Source: JAAFHZ01 sp964247085 (GTDB taxonomy: Bacteria; Cyanobacteriota; Cyanobacteriia; Cyanobacteriales; Chamaesiphonaceae). Taken from it: a stretch of 64,000 nt of DNA. The translations under genes and the position numbers were made by a program. The stretch is from assembly GCA_964247085.1 (NCBI GenBank), contig CAXTSX010000001.1:109949-173948 (forward strand). Reading direction: 5' to 3'. The notes beneath the pieces are model-generated. The model was given only the letters and a program-made list of their open reading frames with translations, was not told the origin of the DNA and did no database searches. This document shows positions 1 to 9,431 of this stretch, one piece after another. The number at the start of each line of letters is the position of its first letter. Within the stretch, counting starts at the first letter, position 1.

Positions 1-1005
1 TAAATCTTCTCCCGATACTTGAGCCGGAAGGGATTCTTTGCCGCTGCCAATATCTTGGGCTTCTACCGATAAATAGATAGACTGCTCACTGTTGCTAATG
101 GTGAATTTGACTAGGTTATTATGCTGGTCCGCTAAAACTGCAATCCGTTCCAGCGAAGAGACCAGTTGCTTGCGATCGATCGTCACTTGCTTATCAAATC
201 GCTGGGGGATCAGCATCCGATAATCTGGATATTTACCGTCCAAGGTGCGTGTGGTCAGCTGTTGATGACCCTGACTTGCTTCCCACTCAAAAACCACTTG
301 ACCGGCACCCAAATGTAAGCCAACTTTTTCGGTCGCCGGTTTGGCAGCCAGCATTTTCTCTAATTCTCTCAAAGACCTAGCGGGGACTGTCAACTCCAAA
401 CTTTTTACCAATTCGAGTTCAGCTCCATCCACATTTTCGGGATATGCTTCCACCACACTCAGCCGGTGTCCATCGGTAGCGGCAAATTCTAGTTTTTCAG
501 CTTCTACTTTAAAATTAACCCCAGTCAAAATTTGTTTGGTCTCATCTTGACTACAAGCAATCAAAGCACCCCGTAACCCATCCATCAAAGCAACCGTGGG
601 CAGTTGTTGTACTTCGTTTTCAGCAGAGGTCGGCAGTTCCGGGAAGTCTTCCGCACTTAAACCCCGCACTTGATACTGACCAGTAGCTGATTGCACCGTC
701 ACAATCAAAGAATCACCGCGACTGGCGGTATCGTCCAGGGTAATATCACCACTGGGCAAGCGCGAGACGATATCACTTAATAACTTAGCGGGCAAAGCCA
801 CAATTCCTTCGGCACTAACGACGGCGGCAAAGCTGGTTTGAATACCTAGGCTGGTATCAAATCCAGTGAGGCGAACCTGTTGCAATTGGATATTAGCTTC
901 TAGCTTAATATTGGTGAGAATCGGTTGGCTAGGCTTACTGGGAACAGCTCTGCTCACTAATGAAAGACTAGAGTTGAGATCGGACTGCTGACAAACTAGT
1001 TTCAT
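1..1005 (-). CDS. dnaN: DNA polymerase III beta sliding clamp (C-terminus cut off by window edge)
   Basis: Sliding clamp that tethers the replicative polymerase to DNA. Translating the minus strand from the ATG at 1005 gives MKLVCQQSDLNSSL, followed by an uninterrupted frame of about 335 residues with beta-clamp landmarks: SRAVPSKPSQPIL near the N-terminus, FAATDGHRLSV in the middle and LDGKYPDYRMLIP later. The family is about 370-380 residues, so only the last 40 or so residues, with the C-terminal MPMR-like end, lie outside the window. No dnaA or DnaA-box cluster is visible beside it, so it does not mark an origin here. It is the last gene of the minus-strand run that begins with the glycan genes. 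Confidence 0.95.
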   Translation of the reverse strand, partial: MKLVCQQSDLNSSLSLVSRAVPSKPSQPILTNIKLEANIQLQQVRLTGFDTSLGIQTSFAAVVSAEGIVALPAKLLSDIVSRLPSGDITLDDTASRGDSLIVTVQSATGQYQVRGLSAEDFPELPTSAENEVQQLPTVALMDGLRGALIACSQDETKQILTGVNFKVEAEKLEFAATDGHRLSVVEAYPENVDGAELELVKSLELTVPARSLRELEKMLAAKPATEKVGLHLGAGQVVFEWEASQGHQQLTTRTLDGKYPDYRMLIPQRFDKQVTIDRKQLVSSLERIAVLADQHNNLVKFTISNSEQSIYLSVEAQDIGSGKESLPAQVSGEDL

Positions 1006-1061
1006 AATGGCGGTCAAAAGAGCAATGGCTCCCAGATTCTAGCAAAAACGGCGGGCAAATC

Positions 1062-2243
1062 TTAGCTTTTGAGGACAGATTGATACTCAGGTGCTCTAGG
1101 CTGGTTTAAAACTTGGGATGGTTTATAAGCAGCTTTAATCGATTGAATTACCCGCTCCAGATCTTCCGTAGTCAGATTAGACCCAGAAGGCAGACACAGA
1201 CCATTGTCAAATAAGGCTTCTGACACCGCGCCGCCGATCGCTTCGCAGTCCTGGAAAACTGGTTGTAAGTGCAGCGGTTTCCAGACTGGTCTAGACTCGA
1301 CCCGTTGCTCGGCAAGCGCTAACCGGACATGTTCTCGATCGACACCAAAAAGCTTTGGATCGATCGTTAAAGCCGTCAGCCAGCGGGTAGAACGCCCAAA
1401 GGATGCCTCTGGCATAAAATTAATGCCGGGAATCTCCGCTAAAGCCTGATGATAAACTTCAAAATTATGACGACGAGCATTGACCCGATCGGCTAAAACC
1501 TGAAGCTGACCACGACCAATACCCGCCAAAACATTACTCATCCGATAATTGTAACCAGTTTCAGAATGCTGATAATGGGGAGCCGCATCTCGTGCTTGGG
1601 TTGCCCAAAATTTAGCCTTTTCAATAAAATCGGGATTTTCCGATACCAACATACCGCCACCGGAGGTAGTAATAATCTTATTGCCATTAAAAGAATAAAT
1701 GCCAATGCGTCCGAAAGCACCAGCATTCCCAGCTTTATAGGTAGCCCCCAATGCTTCAGCAGCATCTTCAATTACTGGAACCTCATACTGATTGCAAACC
1801 TCTAAAATCGGATCAAGATCAGCGCTCTGGCCATAGATATGAACCAGCAATACTGCCTTGGGCAGTTTCCCAATACGCGCCCGCTGATGCAAAGCATCAA
1901 TGAGCAGCTGCGGGTTCATATTCCAAGTACTAGTATCACTATCAATGAATACTGGCTTAGCATTTTGGTAAATTACTGGACTAGCTGAGGCAATGAAGGT
2001 CAAACTAGAGACAAAAACTTCATCGTCTTGTTGAACCCCGAGTAGACGAAGTGCCAGATGAATAGCTGCCGTACCAGAACTCACCGCCGCAGCATAGCCA
2101 GAACCAGTTACTTGACACAATTCTTTCTCAAAAGCGTCAATGTGCGGACCCACAGGAGCAATCCAATTGGTGGCAAAAGCTTCTTGAACAAATTCAAATT
2201 CAGCGGCGCCTATATGGGGAGTGGATAGGAGAATTGGCTTCAT
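1062..2243 (-). CDS. DegT/DnrJ/EryC1/StrS-family PLP aminotransferase (PglE-like)
   Basis: PLP-dependent sugar aminotransferase, probably acting on a UDP-4-keto-6-deoxy-sugar. At 393 aa it has the usual family length. The N-terminus (STPHIGAAEFEFVQEAF, TNWIAPVGP) is characteristic of the PglE/LegC branch. The cofactor lysine is in SFNGNK at about residue 189, and VIEDAAEALGA (about 157-167) holds the PLP-ring aspartate. It lies downstream of a PglC-type transferase on the same strand. A PglD-type acetyltransferase that could complete a bacillosamine-like pathway sits 51 kb away. The family call is firm; the exact sugar substrate is inference. Confidence 0.88.
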   Translation of the reverse strand: MKPILLSTPHIGAAEFEFVQEAFATNWIAPVGPHIDAFEKELCQVTGSGYAAAVSSGTAAIHLALRLLGVQQDDEVFVSSLTFIASASPVIYQNAKPVFIDSDTSTWNMNPQLLIDALHQRARIGKLPKAVLLVHIYGQSADLDPILEVCNQYEVPVIEDAAEALGATYKAGNAGAFGRIGIYSFNGNKIITTSGGGMLVSENPDFIEKAKFWATQARDAAPHYQHSETGYNYRMSNVLAGIGRGQLQVLADRVNARRHNFEVYHQALAEIPGINFMPEASFGRSTRWLTALTIDPKLFGVDREHVRLALAEQRVESRPVWKPLHLQPVFQDCEAIGGAVSEALFDNGLCLPSGSNLTTEDLERVIQSIKAAYKPSQVLNQPRAPEYQSVLKS

Positions 2244-2541
2244 GAGTGTTATAAAGTCCTTATGGGCAAGTCTTTCAAAATTTAAGCAAGATTAAAGTTA
2301 ATGTTTATTCTCAACCAATGTCTGATTGGTTCAGATAGGGTAGCAAGCCACAATGCTTGACATTATGAATCCTGAAAGCCACATAAAACTAGCCGCAACA
2401 AGGCACTTATCAAGAAGTCCTGGCGTGGCAGTTTAATTAATACTTTTGGAGTTTATTCAGGTCGAAATTTGTGCAGAAATAATACTAATACGATGTTGTA
2501 GATATCATATCATTTTTAATAAATATGCTTAGGCTAATCTC
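2244..2541. other. intergenic spacer between two glycan genes
   Basis: About 300 AT-rich bases with no credible gene. The only structure seen is a perfect 7-bp inverted repeat AACCAAT/ATTGGTT at 2313-2331, without a clear T-run on either side. The aminotransferase may be transcribed from its own promoter here rather than from the upstream transferase gene. Confidence 0.5.
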
Positions 2542-3150
2542 TTAAGAATCTCTAGAATCGCCGTAAAACTCGCTCATGGTCGAGTGATTAGCCTGAGATA
2601 TGCCTTCTCTGATCAGAACCTTCTTGATAGTCAAAAAAAGTATTCTTATGTCTAAGAATATGTTGTAATTATCCACATACCATACATCCAACTCGAATTT
2701 TGTTTTCCAGCTAATGGTATTCCGGCCATTCACCTGTGCCCAGCCAGTGATTCCCGGTCGGACTTCGTGGCGGCGAGCTTGCTCGGGAGAATAGCGACCC
2801 AAGTATTTCATCAATAGTGGGCGGGGTCCGACTAGACTCATTTCCCCTTTTAGAACATTGAATAGCTCTGGCAGCTCATCTAAACTGGTACTCCGAATGA
2901 ATTTACCAAATTTGGTAAATCTATCGTCATCTGGTAATAATTCACCACTAGCATCTCGATCATCAGTCATCGTCCGAAACTTGTACATGATGAACGGCTT
3001 GTCATTTAAACCAGGACGTTCTTGCTTAAAGAAAATTGGAGAGCCCAACTTAGTTCTGACTAGAATGGCCAGTATTAGTAACAGGGGAGCACCCAAAATT
3101 AAGCAGGGGATTGTTATAAATAAGTCTAATAAGCGTTTCGCTAATTTCAT
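2542..3150 (-). CDS. small bacterial sugar transferase (PglC/WcaJ-type monotopic phosphoglycosyl transferase)
   Basis: Transfers a sugar-1-phosphate from a UDP-sugar to undecaprenyl phosphate at the cytoplasmic membrane, the first step of a lipid-linked glycan. The 202-aa length matches the minimal PglC catalytic unit rather than the long five-helix WcaJ form. It has an N-terminal re-entrant hydrophobic helix (about 5-32), the KFRTM motif, the catalytic Asp-Glu dyad in SLDELPEL (about 91-92), LVGPRPL and RPGITGWAQVNGRN. It works upstream of the neighbouring aminotransferase product or in a parallel glycan route. The acceptor glycan is unknown. Confidence 0.9.
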   Translation of the reverse strand: MKLAKRLLDLFITIPCLILGAPLLLILAILVRTKLGSPIFFKQERPGLNDKPFIMYKFRTMTDDRDASGELLPDDDRFTKFGKFIRSTSLDELPELFNVLKGEMSLVGPRPLLMKYLGRYSPEQARRHEVRPGITGWAQVNGRNTISWKTKFELDVWYVDNYNIFLDIRILFLTIKKVLIREGISQANHSTMSEFYGDSRDS

Positions 3151-3341
3151 TGCTGTCGGAGTAGAAGTTTAAAGTTAGACTGAATCCTGGTTTACCTAAA
3201 TAATAAATAACAGGAATTTTAGTTCTGTTATCTTTAGTGAAGATGGTAAGCCAAATTAAGATATTCACTATATATACTGACTGTAAATGCCGTATTCCTG
3301 AATATTTTTCTATTTATTTAACTTATGTTGGTTATTATGTT

Positions 3342-4319
3342 TTATTTATTGGATGGATATTTTTTCGCTGAAAGTCTTGTGGACAAATAGATCTCACCTA
3401 TAAAGATATTACCCAATACTAGTGCCAAACTAACAATTGCGCCAATCACCGGTATTGTCCATAACAGAATGCTGATCGCCAGATTGGTCAGGATATAAAG
3501 ACTAGCTACGGTGGCATGAGTAAGCCCAGATTGTTGGAGACGTTGGAAAAGATGACGGCGATGAGCTTGGAAAATATTCTCTCGATCGATCAGCCGACAA
3601 ATCAAGGTATAAATAGTGTCTGCCACCAAGGGCAGGGTGATGGCTAGGCCCGACCAAGCGATGACTGGATCTTTATGAGGTAGTAGGCTAACAGCAATCA
3701 TCGCCCCTAAAAAAGTACTCCCCGAATCGCCCATGAAAATTTTGGCTGGTGACCAGTTCCAACAAAGAAATCCCAGCAGAGCCGCTGCCAATAGCCAGAG
3801 ATATGGCTGTTGCAGGTAAACAGCCAAGAATACAACTTGGACTAAGCTACAACCAGCCACAAGTCCATCTAAGCCATCCATAAAGTTATAGAAGTTGATG
3901 ATGGCCGTAAAAGCAATGAGAGTTAGCCCGATCGCTACTACCGAACCAAAAAATCCCCCATTGGTCAGCCAGGGTTGGGCAAACGCCCCGAAGTAGTAAA
4001 CCGCAATGCTAGCGGTCATAATTTGGACTAGATAGCGAATACTAGAGGGTACCCCCTGTCGATCATCCATCAGGCCAACGACAACTAAAGGAGTGAGAAT
4101 TAGATAAATAGGTAATAGGTGGGCTGGTGGAAGCAATAACGGTAGAGTAATGGCAAAGGCAATGATGAATCCTAGTCCACCGCCGCGTGGTGTGGGTATG
4201 GTATGAGAGCTACGCTCGTTGGGTATATCTAGTAATTGTTTGCTGAGACGAGTTTTAATTAGCCATACACTTACGAGGCTGATCAGAAAGGCGAGAGTTT
4301 CTGGGATAATCTGATGCAT
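3342..4319 (-). CDS. WecA/MraY-family UDP-GlcNAc:undecaprenyl-phosphate GlcNAc-1-P transferase
   Basis: Multi-pass membrane enzyme that charges undecaprenyl phosphate with an N-acetylhexosamine-1-phosphate. The 325-aa protein has about ten hydrophobic segments and the family motifs: NERSSHTIPTPRGGG near the N-terminus, the cytoplasmic aspartates NFYNFMDGLDGL and FMGDSGSTFLG, and the substrate-loop motif HRRHLFQRL. The short length and lack of an MraY signature fit the WecA/WbpL branch, used for O-antigen or exopolysaccharide. It heads the minus-strand glycan group, divergent from sbcC with a spacer of about 215 bp. Confidence 0.9.
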   Translation of the reverse strand: MHQIIPETLAFLISLVSVWLIKTRLSKQLLDIPNERSSHTIPTPRGGGLGFIIAFAITLPLLLPPAHLLPIYLILTPLVVVGLMDDRQGVPSSIRYLVQIMTASIAVYYFGAFAQPWLTNGGFFGSVVAIGLTLIAFTAIINFYNFMDGLDGLVAGCSLVQVVFLAVYLQQPYLWLLAAALLGFLCWNWSPAKIFMGDSGSTFLGAMIAVSLLPHKDPVIAWSGLAITLPLVADTIYTLICRLIDRENIFQAHRRHLFQRLQQSGLTHATVASLYILTNLAISILLWTIPVIGAIVSLALVLGNIFIGEIYLSTRLSAKKYPSNK

Positions 4320-4534
4320 AAAAAAATATTTGATACAATGTAGTTAGTACTAAACAAATGCAGTAGACTATACAAGGCAATAACTACTCTGTGGTCTGAT
4401 TCTGAGGCCAGTATAACAGCCATCGTTAATTTAATAAAATTGTCTCAGCCATCGAACACCTCTTGGCTCGAACCTCTGCTACATTTGCAGCGAGATTGTT
4501 TTATGATTGGCAGTTAAGTTAGTATTTTTGTTTC

Positions 4535-7500
4535 ATGATTCCCCTGCAGCTCGCTCTCAAAAACTTTCTCAGCTATCAAGAAGCCAGCTTAGACTTCTCA
4601 GGACTACATACCGCCTGCATTTGCGGTGCTAATGGTGCTGGAAAATCTTCTTTATTGGAGGCTATTACCTGGTCAATTTGGGGGGAATGTCGAGCGGCTA
4701 GTGAGGATGATGCGATCGCTAATGGAGCCACTGATATGCGGGTGGACTTTACCTTCCAGCTGCATGGCGTGATTTATCGGATTATTCGTAGTCGGCAAAG
4801 GGGCGGCAGCGGCTCTTTGGAGTTGCAAGTAATGAGCGGTGAAATCTTTAAATACCTTACTCAAAAAGGGGTGAAAGCGACCCAAGCTTTGATTGATGAG
4901 TATCTGAAGATTGACTATGACACTTTTATTAATTCAGCTTATCTGCGTCAAGGTAAAGCTGATGAGTTCATGCTTAAAAAAGCTGGTGAACGGAAACAAA
5001 TTTTGGCTGATTTACTGAAGCTCGATCAGTACGAAGATCTAGCTGAACAAGCTAGAAAAATTGCCAGTCAGCATAAAGCCCAAGTTGGTACGATCGAACA
5101 ACAATGTGCCAAAGATCTAGAACGGCTGACTCAGATTCCGATCGTCACTAATCAATGCCAGGCGGCTCAAGCTGAAATTGATGACTTGCAAAAAATGCAA
5201 GCTACCGAACAAATTGTTTTAGATACCCTCAAGACTACTACTCAGCAGCGGCAAACTTATCAACAGCAGCAACAATGGTCACAGCAACGTCAACAGGAAC
5301 TCCAAAACGACTTGTTGCAAATTCAACAGGATTTAGCTAAAGCCCAGTTAGAGAGCGAAAAATTGACTGAAATCTTGGCGCAGGGGGAATCGATCGAACT
5401 GGCTTACCAACAGTATCAAGCCATAGAAATAGCGGTGACGGACTGGGACAAAAAATTTCATTATTACCAGCAGCTGCACACCCGATATCAAGAAAACACT
5501 ACTCAAATTCAGGATCGCCGTCAGCAACTACAGATTCAACTCACCGAATTAACCGCTCAGCAGTCTGCTCTCCAGCAACAGACTCAAGAACAGGCTAAGA
5601 TTTTAGCAACGGCTCCCGATACCAAACGAGCGATAGATTTATTGCACCAGCATCAACAGCAGTTACAGCACTTCGATCAGCTGCATCAACAGGTATTACC
5701 GCTGTACCAACGCCAACGGGAAATACAAAATCATATAGACCAGCTTACGGCTCAGCAACAGGCTAAGTCCGAGCAACTAACGCAGCAGATTCAACAACTA
5801 CAAGTTCAGTTAACCCAACAGCCAGCCCTAACTACCCAGCTCCAGTCGATCGAACAACAAATTATAGTATTAGATCAACAGCGGGTGGAGCTTGATCGAG
5901 TACGGGAACAGGGACAAGATCGGCGCAGTACGATCGATCGACTGCAAACCGAGCGCCAGGGTTATGAACGACAGCTCCAACAGTTGCAACAAAAACTCAG
6001 CACCCTGACGGATACCGCCGATGCTAGTTGTCCGTTGTGCAACCATCCGCTCAATGGCGAGCATTGGGAGCATTTCCTGGCCAGCAACACGGCTGATCGG
6101 GAATTGATTGCTCAACAATTAACGCGACTTACTGCCGAAGAACTAGTCGCCACCCACGAACGGGCAGGTTTCGTGCAGGAATATAAGCAAATTTCGGCTC
6201 AGTTGGCGGGCGATCAAAAACTATTAGCCACTAAAGGCCAGTTGCTAGCAGCCTTGGATACTCTGGCTAGTCAAACCGTTCAGCTAGAATCACTCCAACA
6301 AGAGCATCAGCAGGTATTACTGGCGATCGAACAACGCAGCTATGCCGCAGATTTTCTGGCAGAACTACAAGAGTTAACTGAACATTTGCAAGAACTAGAC
6401 TATGACGACCAGCACCATGCGGTAGTCCGCAGCGATGTCGATCGCTATCGGTGGGCAGAGTTCCAAATGAAGCAGCTGGAAGAGTCTCATGAAAAACAAC
6501 AGCAACTCACCCAACAATCCGAGCAGCTCCAATTAAAAATCATCGCCAGTCAGCAGCAGCTCCAAGCCCTCGAACAAGATTCGCCACTACAACAAACCCG
6601 CCAAGAACTACAAGCAGCAATACTGACCCTGGGCTATGATGCTCAGCAGCATCAACAGGCACAAGTGCAGCTCCGCCAGTTACCAGGGATTCAGGCTCAA
6701 TACCAAGCTTGGCAACAAGCGCAAATTGCTTATCCTCAGGGATTAGCCAGAACCACCCAGCTACAAGAGCAACAGCAGCAAAAATTGGCTAGTCAACACC
6801 AGGCTCATGCCGATGATGCTCGGATTGCTCAACTACTGGCCGATTTACCAGATCATCACGACAAAGTGATGGAGCTAGAGCAGCAACTCACCGATCGCCG
6901 TCAGCAGCTCGATCGACAGTTTGCCATTTTGGGTCAACTAACTCAACAGCTAGCACAATTGGAAAAGCTCCGGTTATCGCTGCAGGAGCAAGAAGCAGAG
7001 ATCCAATCCTGCCGCCAACAGCAGTTGGTTTACGATGAATTAACCAAAGCCTTTGGCAAAAATGGGATTCAGGCTCTAATTATCGAAAATATTTTGCCCC
7101 AGCTCGAATCGGAAGCTAATCAAATTCTGCGGCGGTTGAGTAATAATCAGTTTCATATTCAGTTTATTACCCAAAAATCTACCAAAAAAGCCATTCGATC
7201 GAAGAAAAACTCAGTAAAGAATGCCAAGTTGATTGATACTCTAGACATTGTGATTGGAGATGTGAATGGGACCCGCCCTTATGAGAACTACTCTGGGGGA
7301 GAAGCCTTTCGGATTAATTTTTCAATTCGATTGGCCTTGGCTAAGCTGCTCTCCCAGCGCGCCGGAACACCACTACAAATGTTGATTGTGGATGAGGGAT
7401 TTGGAACTCAGGATCAAGAAGGATGCGATCGATTGATTGCGGCGATTAATGCGATCGCCAATGACTTTAAATGTATTTTGGCGGTGACTCACATGCCACA

Positions 7501-7576
7501 GTTCAAGGAGGCTTTTCATACCCGTATTGAAGTAATAAAAACGTTGGAAGGTTCCAAGATCGAGGTCTTTACGTGA
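4535..7576 (+). CDS. sbcC: exonuclease subunit SbcC (Rad50-like SMC ATPase)
   Basis: ATPase and coiled-coil subunit of the SbcCD nuclease, which opens hairpins and processes double-strand breaks. At 1013 aa it is typical in size. Walker A is GANGAGKSS (about 31-39). A long, strikingly Gln-rich coiled coil occupies about 165-860, broken by the zinc hook CPLCNHPL (about 499-506). The ABC signature is in ENYSGGEAF (about 920) and Walker B is LIVDEGFGTQD (about 950). The partner sbcD is not adjacent, which is common in cyanobacteria. The gene converges on the small hydrolase-like gene 14 bp downstream. Confidence 0.95.
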   Translation: MIPLQLALKNFLSYQEASLDFSGLHTACICGANGAGKSSLLEAITWSIWGECRAASEDDAIANGATDMRVDFTFQLHGVIYRIIRSRQRGGSGSLELQVMSGEIFKYLTQKGVKATQALIDEYLKIDYDTFINSAYLRQGKADEFMLKKAGERKQILADLLKLDQYEDLAEQARKIASQHKAQVGTIEQQCAKDLERLTQIPIVTNQCQAAQAEIDDLQKMQATEQIVLDTLKTTTQQRQTYQQQQQWSQQRQQELQNDLLQIQQDLAKAQLESEKLTEILAQGESIELAYQQYQAIEIAVTDWDKKFHYYQQLHTRYQENTTQIQDRRQQLQIQLTELTAQQSALQQQTQEQAKILATAPDTKRAIDLLHQHQQQLQHFDQLHQQVLPLYQRQREIQNHIDQLTAQQQAKSEQLTQQIQQLQVQLTQQPALTTQLQSIEQQIIVLDQQRVELDRVREQGQDRRSTIDRLQTERQGYERQLQQLQQKLSTLTDTADASCPLCNHPLNGEHWEHFLASNTADRELIAQQLTRLTAEELVATHERAGFVQEYKQISAQLAGDQKLLATKGQLLAALDTLASQTVQLESLQQEHQQVLLAIEQRSYAADFLAELQELTEHLQELDYDDQHHAVVRSDVDRYRWAEFQMKQLEESHEKQQQLTQQSEQLQLKIIASQQQLQALEQDSPLQQTRQELQAAILTLGYDAQQHQQAQVQLRQLPGIQAQYQAWQQAQIAYPQGLARTTQLQEQQQQKLASQHQAHADDARIAQLLADLPDHHDKVMELEQQLTDRRQQLDRQFAILGQLTQQLAQLEKLRLSLQEQEAEIQSCRQQQLVYDELTKAFGKNGIQALIIENILPQLESEANQILRRLSNNQFHIQFITQKSTKKAIRSKKNSVKNAKLIDTLDIVIGDVNGTRPYENYSGGEAFRINFSIRLALAKLLSQRAGTPLQMLIVDEGFGTQDQEGCDRLIAAINAIANDFKCILAVTHMPQFKEAFHTRIEVIKTLEGSKIEVFT

Positions 7577-7590
7577 GCTATATTTTGGAT

Positions 7591-8238
7591 TTACTTGCTA
7601 AAAAAGTCAAGCATGATTGCTGATGTTTTAGATAATAGCTCTAGCCCCTCAGCTTCACCGGATAAACCAAGAGTCTGGCTAAAAGCAGGCCGCAGTAAAA
7701 TTGGCAGATCGCTAAAATCGAAATGCTTAGTGGATGGGATAACCAGTTGTTGTAAATTTGCTTTGGCTGCTAGTTTCTCGATCCGTACTCGATCCTTTGA
7801 CGCGAATAAATCGTATCGAGCGCGGTTTTTTTTGTTTTTAGGTCGATATTTATCTCGGTCAGCATTAATCAGCAACAATTTTTTGTGATCATAGTTAGTA
7901 CCTGGCACATCGACAAAGTAGCCATCCAGATTAACTCCTTTGGTAATTCGACTATCTTGGCCACAGGCAATAAAACTAGCGGCTCCACCGGCAGAATGTC
8001 CAGCCGCAAAAACTTGATGAACATTAATTTTCTGGTACAACAGTGAGTCCTTAGTACCGTTGAGACTGATCAGTTTATCCAAAACCTTGGACATATTCTG
8101 GGCTTGCTCCCCAGTCATTTTCTGCACCAGCGATTCCACGCGATCGACATCTGCAAAAACTGCCGGATCCACATCAGCAAATTCGATTTGGGTGCCATCG
8201 CTAAGCATGGTACCGACACAGGAACCAGGGTTGTACAC
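7591..8238 (-). pseudogene. N-terminally truncated alpha/beta hydrolase (PAF-acetylhydrolase-like)
   Basis: Fragment of a secreted-lipase or PAF-acetylhydrolase-like serine hydrolase. The surviving part keeps the nucleophile elbow GHSAGG (Ser about 82), a likely catalytic Asp in LLINADRDKY and a likely His in STKHFDFSDLP, all in family order. The first half of the fold is missing: the frame begins at what aligns with the strand-turn before NPGS. That leaves no signal peptide and no oxyanion-hole HG motif. The only starts are non-ATG (GTG used here), no ribosome-binding site is visible, and an in-frame stop lies about 40 bases upstream inside the ycf4 coding end. It is probably a 5'-deleted relic, though expression behind ycf4 cannot be excluded. 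Confidence 0.6.
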
Positions 8239-8249
8239 AGCTGGAGACT

Positions 8250-8819
8250 TTACAAACCTTCTAGAGGTACGCCCAAAAATCTAGCTAGCTCCGCTCCTTG
8301 GGTTTCAATCTCTGCTAAAGCAACTGGTTCACCCACCCGGGTTAAGGGAATTTCTTGCCGTCCCTTAATCCTTACAAACAACGTCCGGCGCGGATTGATC
8401 CCGTCCTTGATATCCACCCGCACCGCTTGAATATCCTTCAGGGGATTTTTGAGTTCTACCAGGCGGTTTTTACCCGGGAAACCGCGTCGAAAAATAGTCG
8501 CTTCCCCAGTTTCTTGATTAAATTCGTTGTAACCACCCCCCACATCCAGAGCGATCGAACTCCACAAATACAGTGCAGTCAGCGTTCCGGCCACGCCATA
8601 GAAAGACATAGCAATACCTTGCGGTATAAATGGTAGATCGATCGCATTATCAATAAACGGCAAAAAATCGCTGTGGAAGTAGCTGGATAAGCCCTGGAGT
8701 AAAAATCCTACCCCACCGAGGGTCACAATGCCAGCATAGAAAAAATTACTGAAGCGGCGAGAACCCAAAATGGGTTGGATCAGAATAGTTTTTTTAATAG
8801 CAGTAGCAGATTCGGTCAT
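8250..8819 (-). CDS. ycf4: photosystem I assembly protein Ycf4
   Basis: Thylakoid-membrane factor needed for assembly of photosystem I. The 189-aa length matches the family (about 184-190). Two transmembrane helices near residues 25-45 and 65-88 are followed by the conserved DVGGGYNEFN, RRGFPGKNR, DGINPRRTLFVRIKGR, IPLTRVG and ELARFLGVPLEGL segments. This is an unmistakable match to cyanobacterial and plastid Ycf4. A perfect TATAAT lies about 73 bases upstream on the minus strand. The truncated hydrolase frame begins just 11 bases beyond its stop. Confidence 0.95.
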   Translation of the reverse strand: MTESATAIKKTILIQPILGSRRFSNFFYAGIVTLGGVGFLLQGLSSYFHSDFLPFIDNAIDLPFIPQGIAMSFYGVAGTLTALYLWSSIALDVGGGYNEFNQETGEATIFRRGFPGKNRLVELKNPLKDIQAVRVDIKDGINPRRTLFVRIKGRQEIPLTRVGEPVALAEIETQGAELARFLGVPLEGL

Positions 8820-8891
8820 GATTATATAATTTCATAAAAAAACAGACTCCAATCATTGCCCGGTTCGGCCTGAGCAAGCGGATGTCTATCC

Positions 8892-8897
8892 ATTATA
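8892..8897 (-). promoter_or_regulatory. candidate -10 box for ycf4
   Basis: On the minus strand this reads TATAAT, preceded by CTG and placed about 73 bases before the ycf4 ATG. No good -35 is visible. It is assigned on sequence and position only. Confidence 0.35.
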
Positions 8898-8928
8898 CAG
8901 TGTTCGGATTAAGCGCTGAGCGCCAATG

Positions 8929-9339
8929 TTATCGTTTTACTGGCGACAATTCGATTTGGGATCTACCGGACTGGCTCTGGAGCGCCTGCCCCAAATCTTT
9001 AGTTACATAGCCTGGGATGTTGATACTGGTAGACTGTTGAACCACTTTTTGCGGAATCCAGACCACCCCCTGCTTGTTAGTCTGGCCTTGCCACTGCTTA
9101 ATATTTGTCGGGCAAGGGACTGTTACACATCTAACCCCATTATCACTTTTGACGGTGACCGATCGATTAGCGATTGGCCGGTGAGTGGCTGTCGAGACAA
9201 CTAACAGCTGCAAAGCAGTAGGACGAAGATTGCTCAAAGCTAGTTGAAATGGCTCTGGCTGAGCAAATACCCCAGTCCCAGTAGTTCCAAGTGCCAAACA
9301 GCAGCTCATCCCTACGATGCAAAAACGTTGCTTAGACAT
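8929..9339 (-). CDS. secreted hypothetical protein
   Basis: The function is not recognised. The 136-aa product starts with a clear signal peptide: positive N-terminus MSKQR, a hydrophobic stretch, and a probable cleavage after GVFA at residue 26. The mature part has about 110 residues with predicted beta-rich character and a Cys pair in VRCVTVPCPTN that could form a disulfide. It sits alone between ycf4 and the transketolase-like gene on the same strand. The product is likely periplasmic or lumenal. Confidence 0.6.
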   Translation of the reverse strand: MSKQRFCIVGMSCCLALGTTGTGVFAQPEPFQLALSNLRPTALQLLVVSTATHRPIANRSVTVKSDNGVRCVTVPCPTNIKQWQGQTNKQGVVWIPQKVVQQSTSINIPGYVTKDLGQALQSQSGRSQIELSPVKR

Positions 9340-9431
9340 TTAGTACCTGCTGATATCTCTGGTGGATATGTTGACAGACCGATCCCACCACTGAGAAGTT
9401 GCAGCGGTGGGTTAGTAAATTATTCCTCTGG

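Noticed and set aside
1..1005. Replication origin next to dnaN
   Set aside because: No dnaA, no cluster of TTATCCACA-type boxes and an ordinary gene context.
2858..3172. 104-aa plus-strand open frame opposite the PglC-type transferase
   Set aside because: The minus-strand frame has all family motifs; this is its shadow.
4440..4500. Possible tRNA-like arrangement with TCGAACC
   Set aside because: No acceptor stem, anticodon arm or D-loop pairing could be assembled around it.
9384..9411. CCCACC...GGTGGG inverted repeat as a terminator
   Set aside because: It contains a mismatch and has no T-run on the relevant strand.
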